From: JABDKJ01 sp964609215
GTDB lineage: Bacteria; Bacteroidota; Bacteroidia; Flavobacteriales_D; JABDKJ01
Length of the DNA: 64,000 bases
Assembly: GCA_964609215.1 (NCBI GenBank)
Contig: CAZSQZ010000001.1
Span: 487,997-551,996 of the forward strand
Reading direction: 5' to 3'
In this document: positions 60,474-64,000 of the stretch, one piece after another
Numbering within the stretch: position 1 is the stretch's first letter
Layout: each line of letters starts with the position of its first letter
Notes under the pieces: model-generated
What the model was told of the DNA's origin: nothing
What the model saw: only the letters and a program-made list of their open reading frames with translations
Database searches by the model: none
Made by a program: the position numbers and the translations under genes

Positions 60474-61631
60474 ATGTCTGAAGTAAAATTCAATGACCTT
60501 TTAGATGCTGGAGTGCATTTTGGTCACCTCAAAAGAAAATGGAATCCGAGTATGGCTCCTTATATCTTCTCAGAGAAGAAAGGGATTCATATTATTGACT
60601 TGAACAAGACCATTGTTAAGTTGGATCAGGCTTGTGCTGTAATGAAAGATATGGCGAAGTCTGGAAAGAAGATTCTTTTCGTTGCTACAAAGAAACAAGC
60701 CAAGGATATCGTTGCAAATAAAGTTGCTGAAGTAAACATGCCTTATGTTACTGAAAGATGGTTTGGTGGTATGTTAACCAACTTTGCTACAATTAGAAAG
60801 GCGGTAAAGAAAATGTCATTGATTGATAAAATGTTCGAAGATGGAACATCTAAAACAATGTCTAAGAGAGAAAGGTTAATGTTGACGAGAACAAGAGCAA
60901 AGCTTGAAAAGAACTTAGGTTCAATTGCAGATTTGAGCAGATTACCTCAGGCAATTTTTATTGTTGATGTTCTTAAGGAACACATTGCAGTGGCTGAAGC
61001 AAATAAATTGAACATTACTTCATTTGCAATGGTAGATACCAATAGTGACCCAAATTTGGTTGACTACGCTATTCCTGCAAATGATGATGCTACAAAATCT
61101 ATCTCTTATATTATGGATAGAGTTTGTGGAGCTATTAAAGAAGGTTTAGAGGAAAGAAACAAAGCTAAGGAAGAAAGAAAATCTTCTGCAGAAGCCCCAA
61201 AGAAGGATTTAACTACTCCAGAAACTGCTGAAGAAGTAAAAATGTCATCTGCAGTTGAGGCGGAGGTAAAAGTTGCTGAAGCTGCTGCTGCTAAAGAAAC
61301 TCCTGCAGAAGAAACGGCTTCTGAACCTGTTGCAGAAGAGGCTCAAGCTGCCCCTTCAGAAGCGCCAGCTACCGAAGCAGATGATCTTACTAAGGTTGAG
61401 GGAATAGGGCCAAAAATTTCTGAGGCTTTAGGTAATGCAGGAGTTAAAACATTTGCTGAATTGGCAGCAAAAAGTGTTGAAGAAGTTAAGGCTATTTTGG
61501 AAGAAGCTGGTGGAGCTTTGGCATCTAAAAATCCAGGTACCTGGCCAAAACAAGCTGAAATGGCTGCTGCTGGTCAGTGGGATGAGTTAAAGAAATGGCA
61601 AGATGAATTAGATGGTGGTAAACCAGCTTAA
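60474..61631 (+). CDS. rpsB: 30S ribosomal protein S2 with acidic tail and helix-hairpin-helix domain
   Basis: 385 residues from the ATG at 60474 (MSEVKFNDLLDAGVHFGHLK). S2 core about residues 1-240, including FVATKKQAKDIV and RWFGGMLTNFATI. The usual S2 length is about 230-260. The extra C-terminus has an acidic Ala/Glu-rich linker (about 245-300) and then DDLTKVEGIGPKISEALGN (303-321), a helix-hairpin-helix-like DNA/RNA-binding motif, with WPKQAEMAAAGQW following. Similar tails occur on some Bacteroidota ribosomal proteins, from memory. Effect on translation unknown. Confidence 0.95.
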   Translation: MSEVKFNDLLDAGVHFGHLKRKWNPSMAPYIFSEKKGIHIIDLNKTIVKLDQACAVMKDMAKSGKKILFVATKKQAKDIVANKVAEVNMPYVTERWFGGMLTNFATIRKAVKKMSLIDKMFEDGTSKTMSKRERLMLTRTRAKLEKNLGSIADLSRLPQAIFIVDVLKEHIAVAEANKLNITSFAMVDTNSDPNLVDYAIPANDDATKSISYIMDRVCGAIKEGLEERNKAKEERKSSAEAPKKDLTTPETAEEVKMSSAVEAEVKVAEAAAAKETPAEETASEPVAEEAQAAPSEAPATEADDLTKVEGIGPKISEALGNAGVKTFAELAAKSVEEVKAILEEAGGALASKNPGTWPKQAEMAAAGQWDELKKWQDELDGGKPA

Positions 61632-61664
61632 TCTTGATAATTAATAATTTTAAAAAAGAAGGAC

Positions 61665-62486
61665 ATGAGTATTACAGCTGCTGATGTAAATAATTTAAGA
61701 AAGCAAACCGGTGCTGGAATGATGGATTGTAAAAATGCATTAGTTGAAGCAAATGGCGATATGGAAGCTGCGGTTGATATTCTTAGAAAGAAAGGTCAAA
61801 AAGTTGCCGCTAAGAGAGGTGACAGAGATGCGACAGAAGGTTTGGTTGTTGCCGTAACAAATCCAGACTCTTCTCAAGGAGCAATTATCGTTTTAAATTG
61901 TGAAACGGATTTCGTTGCTAAGAATGACGATTTTGTGAATTTCGCCAATAAAATTGCGGATATTGCTATTAACTCAAACCCATCTAATCTTGATGATTTA
62001 AAATCTAAAGATTTTGATGGAATGAGCATTGCTGACAAAATCATTGAGCAAACAGGTGTTATTGGAGAAAAAATCGATTTATCGAAATTCGAAAGCATCT
62101 CCGCAGAAACTGTATATGCATATAATCACCCTGGTAATAGAATTGCCTCCGTTGTCGGTTTAAATAAAGGAGGAAATGCTGATGCTGCCAAAGATGTTGC
62201 TATGCAAATTGCAGCTATGGATCCAATTGCTCTTAATAAAGAAGGTGTTTCTCAGGATGTAATTGATAGAGAAATAGAAGTGGGTAAAGATTTGGCTATT
62301 CAAGAAGGAAAGCCTGCTGAAATGGCAGAGAAAATTGCAATGGGAAGGTTGAATAAATTCTTTAAAGAAAATACCTTATTGAATCAGCAATATATTAAAG
62401 ACAACAAGAAAACGATTCAAGATTTCTTGTCAGGAGTTGAACAAGATTTGACTGTTACAGAGTTTAAAAGATTTTCATTATCGTAA
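61665..62486 (+). CDS. tsf: translation elongation factor Ts
   Basis: 273 residues. N-terminal UBA-like domain VNNLRKQTGAGMMDCKNALVEA and the core NCETDFVAKNDDF. It recharges EF-Tu with GTP. One of few genes here with a good purine-rich upstream word (AGAAGGAC, 61656-61663). A strong terminator follows. Confidence 0.97.
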   Translation: MSITAADVNNLRKQTGAGMMDCKNALVEANGDMEAAVDILRKKGQKVAAKRGDRDATEGLVVAVTNPDSSQGAIIVLNCETDFVAKNDDFVNFANKIADIAINSNPSNLDDLKSKDFDGMSIADKIIEQTGVIGEKIDLSKFESISAETVYAYNHPGNRIASVVGLNKGGNADAAKDVAMQIAAMDPIALNKEGVSQDVIDREIEVGKDLAIQEGKPAEMAEKIAMGRLNKFFKENTLLNQQYIKDNKKTIQDFLSGVEQDLTVTEFKRFSLS

Positions 62487-62488
62487 AT

Positions 62489-62521
62489 CAAAAAAGAGAG
62501 ACAAGGTTCTCTCTTTTTTTT
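62489..62521 (+). terminator. intrinsic terminator after tsf
   Basis: AAAAAAGAGAG (62490-62500) pairs with CTCTCTTTTTT (62509-62519), plus one inner A-T pair, six-base loop, continuing into a T tract. Textbook stem and tract; it ends the rpsB-tsf transcript. Because of the symmetric A/T tails it could work on both strands. Confidence 0.9.
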
Positions 62522-62526
62522 TGCTT

Positions 62527-62534
62527 TATATTTG
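62527..62534 (+). promoter_or_regulatory. -7 box of pyrH
   Basis: TATATTTG fits TAnnTTTG, 20 bases before the pyrH ATG, directly after the tsf terminator. This shows pyrH has its own promoter. Confidence 0.55.
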
Positions 62535-62554
62535 AAGACAGCTAGAAATCATTT

Positions 62555-63262
62555 ATGAAATACAAAAGAATCCTCCTAAAGTTGAGCGGAGAGGCTTTAA
62601 TGGGAGACAAGCAATTTGGAATTGACAATAATAGATTGGCTCAATATGCTGAAGAGGTCAAACAAATTGCGGAAAAAGGAGTAGAGGTTGCCATTGTAAT
62701 TGGAGGAGGAAATATTTTTCGTGGAGTGCAAGCTGAAGCTGGAGGCATGGAAAGAACCCAGGGAGATTATATGGGTATGTTAGCAACCATGATTAATGGA
62801 ATGGCCCTGCAGTCGGCACTCGAAAAAGCAGGACTTTTTACAAGACTAATGTCTGCCATTAAAATGGAAGAAATTGCAGAACCATTTATAAAAAGAAGAG
62901 CAGTAAGGCACTTAGAAAAAGGGAGGATTGTCATTTTCGGTGCAGGTACCGGAAATCCATATTTTACCACAGATACTGCAGCATCATTGAGAGCGATAGA
63001 AATAGGAGCAGATGTAATTCTAAAAGGTACAAGAGTTGATGGAGTTTATACTGCGGATCCCGAAAAGGTAGCAGATGCTGTTAAGTACGATAAGATTACT
63101 TTTGATGAAGTCATTTCCAAAGGCCTAAAAGTAATGGATATGACCGCTTTCACTTTATGCAATGAAAACCATTTACCTATTGTCGTATTTGATATGAATA
63201 AGCCTGGGAATTTGCAAAAAGTTGTGGTTGGAGATCCAATTGGCACGCTCGTTGAGGTCTAA
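62555..63262 (+). CDS. pyrH: UMP kinase
   Basis: 235 residues. Amino-acid-kinase fold, RILLKLSGEALMGDKQFGID, VIGGGNIFRGVQAE and FGAGTGNPYFTTDTAASLRAIE. It makes UDP from UMP and is typically controlled by UTP and GTP. Between tsf and frr, the common bacterial order. Confidence 0.97.
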   Translation: MKYKRILLKLSGEALMGDKQFGIDNNRLAQYAEEVKQIAEKGVEVAIVIGGGNIFRGVQAEAGGMERTQGDYMGMLATMINGMALQSALEKAGLFTRLMSAIKMEEIAEPFIKRRAVRHLEKGRIVIFGAGTGNPYFTTDTAASLRAIEIGADVILKGTRVDGVYTADPEKVADAVKYDKITFDEVISKGLKVMDMTAFTLCNENHLPIVVFDMNKPGNLQKVVVGDPIGTLVEV

Positions 63263-63275
63263 TCAGGGAAATTTT

Positions 63276-63283
63276 TATTTTTG
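63276..63283 (+). promoter_or_regulatory. -7 box of frr
   Basis: TATTTTTG fits TAnnTTTG, 16 bases before the ATG; a GTTG at 63251-63254 lies 21 bp upstream as a possible -33 inside the pyrH end. Confidence 0.5.
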
Positions 63284-63299
63284 ACTATATTCTTACACT

Positions 63300-63863
63300 A
63301 TGACAGAAGAACTTAATATCGTTTTTGGCTCTGCTCAGGAGCAAATGGGTAAATCTATTGACCATTTGAACAAAGAGCTTCAAAGCATTCGTGCTGGAAA
63401 GGCTAATCCTAGTATGTTGGATTCAGTTAAGTTGGATTATTACGGAACAGAAACAGCATTGAGTCAAGTTGCTAATATTAATACTCCAGATGGGAGAACC
63501 ATATCTGTTCAGCCTTGGGAAAAAAGTTTACTGGACGATGTTGCAACTGCAATTACCTATGCCAACTTGGGATTAAATCCTCAAAATAATGGAGAGATGA
63601 TCATTATCTCAGTTCCACCACTTACAGAGGAACGTAGACAGGACTTATGTAAAAAATGTCGCGCGGAAGGAGAGAATGCTAAAGTATCTGTTAGAAATAT
63701 TAGGAAAGAGGCTATGGATCAAATCAAGACACTTCAAAAAGATGGCCTAAGTGAAGACATGGCAAAGACTGCAGAGGGAAAGGTGGAAGGAATCGTGAAA
63801 GGATTTATTGAAAAGATAGACAAGGTTATTTCTGTTAAGGAGTCAGATATAATGAGTGTTTGA
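63300..63863 (+). CDS. frr: ribosome recycling factor
   Basis: 187 residues. Helical domain I and small domain II; SIDHLNKELQSIRAGKANPSML, SVQPWEKSLLDDVATAI and PPLTEERRQDLCKKCRAEGE. Works with EF-G to split post-termination ribosomes. Last gene in the window. Confidence 0.97.
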   Translation: MTEELNIVFGSAQEQMGKSIDHLNKELQSIRAGKANPSMLDSVKLDYYGTETALSQVANINTPDGRTISVQPWEKSLLDDVATAITYANLGLNPQNNGEMIIISVPPLTEERRQDLCKKCRAEGENAKVSVRNIRKEAMDQIKTLQKDGLSEDMAKTAEGKVEGIVKGFIEKIDKVISVKESDIMSV

Positions 63864-63970
63864 TTATGCCTTTTCCTTTTTGAGTTATTAGTCTTTATCC
63901 TGTTCTTTTCCTGTATATATACCTTTCAAGAAAACGCTTGAGACATTAAGCTTTGGTTATAAATCTTAGA

Positions 63971-63999
63971 AGTTATCTAAGTCAGTTGGTCTGATAACT
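63971..63999. other. 7-bp inverted repeat at the window end
   Basis: AGTTATC (63971-63977) and GATAACT (63993-63999), 15 bases apart, 107 bp after frr. Role cannot be judged because the window ends here. Confidence 0.25.
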
Positions 64000-64000
64000 C

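Noticed and set aside
63864..64000. tRNA or terminator after frr
   Set aside because: No cloverleaf or GC stem; only a 7-bp inverted repeat at the edge, which is listed separately.

Overview
The window is chromosomal DNA of a Bacteroidota bacterium, most likely a marine-type Flavobacteriales member. The evidence is: low GC; PorP/SprF, OmpA/PD40 and gliding-type C-terminal-domain proteins of the type IX secretion system (T9SS); a T9SS-sorted M43 protease; Bacteroidota-type -7 promoter boxes (TAnnTTTG or TAnnTTCG) upstream of many genes; almost no Shine-Dalgarno sequences; and frequent TTG/GTG starts. I see no rRNA, tRNA, insertion sequence, prophage, integrase or CRISPR array. This is mostly core genome, packed very tightly.

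Layout. 0-1 kb: a GbsR-type regulator with a small membrane protein, divergent from rnr (RNase R). 3.2-8.2 kb: a four-gene minus-strand operon joined by ATGA overlaps, encoding a cell-surface protein, a gliding-type CTD protein, PorP/SprF and an OmpA/PD40/TPR protein; it looks like a compact surface-display cassette. 8.3-12.7 kb: a FAD oxidoreductase, a DUF3108 protein, an oligopeptide-type binding lipoprotein and exonuclease III. 12.8-16.3 kb: a 1152-residue outer-membrane protein with SprA-like N-terminal words. 16.4-20.7 kb: sdhCAB and a dienelactone-hydrolase-like protein. 20.7-27.1 kb: hflX, a fatty-acid-hydroxylase/cytochrome c/membrane-protein cluster, trpS, plsC, a bacilliredoxin, a DUF1801 protein and tadA. 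27.3-34.1 kb: aspS, polA and lineage-type lipoprotein or secreted genes. 34-40 kb: M43 protease, cystathionine gamma-synthase, a flippase-like membrane protein, an ArsC-like protein and an EamA transporter. 40-47 kb: yicC-gmk-nadD, a glycosyltransferase, trmB with an alkyltransferase-like gene, asparaginase with TatD, and a heptosyltransferase-type enzyme. 47-54 kb: two tandem secreted paralogues, a thioesterase, a SPOR protein, kdsB, a TonB-dependent receptor, dprA and a small HTH regulator. 54.7-59.3 kb: gdhA, kbl and a YadA-head/S74-type adhesin. 59.5-63.9 kb: the translation cluster rplM-rpsI-rpsB-tsf-pyrH-frr, in which ribosomal protein S2 carries a long acidic tail and a helix-hairpin-helix domain.

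How the genes work together. Most are housekeeping: translation, tRNA modification and charging, replication and repair, NAD and nucleotide supply, succinate oxidation, glutamate and threonine-derived carbon, and LPS precursors (kdsB and glycosyltransferases). The accessory layer is the cell surface: the PorP/SprF cassette, the large barrel protein, the M43 protease, the S74 adhesin, the TonB receptor and several unknown secreted proteins.

No obvious new defence or biosynthetic system is present. The points most worth following are: a structured, probably multicopy intergenic element beside gdhA; six of eleven convergent gene pairs that share one TTAG or TTAA tetranucleotide as both stop codons; perfect dyads over promoters of the bacilliredoxin, HTH and gbsR genes; the S2-HhH fusion; the YadA/S74 adhesin; a flippase-family gene with no usual start codon for its first membrane helix; and two uncharacterised secreted-protein pairs.
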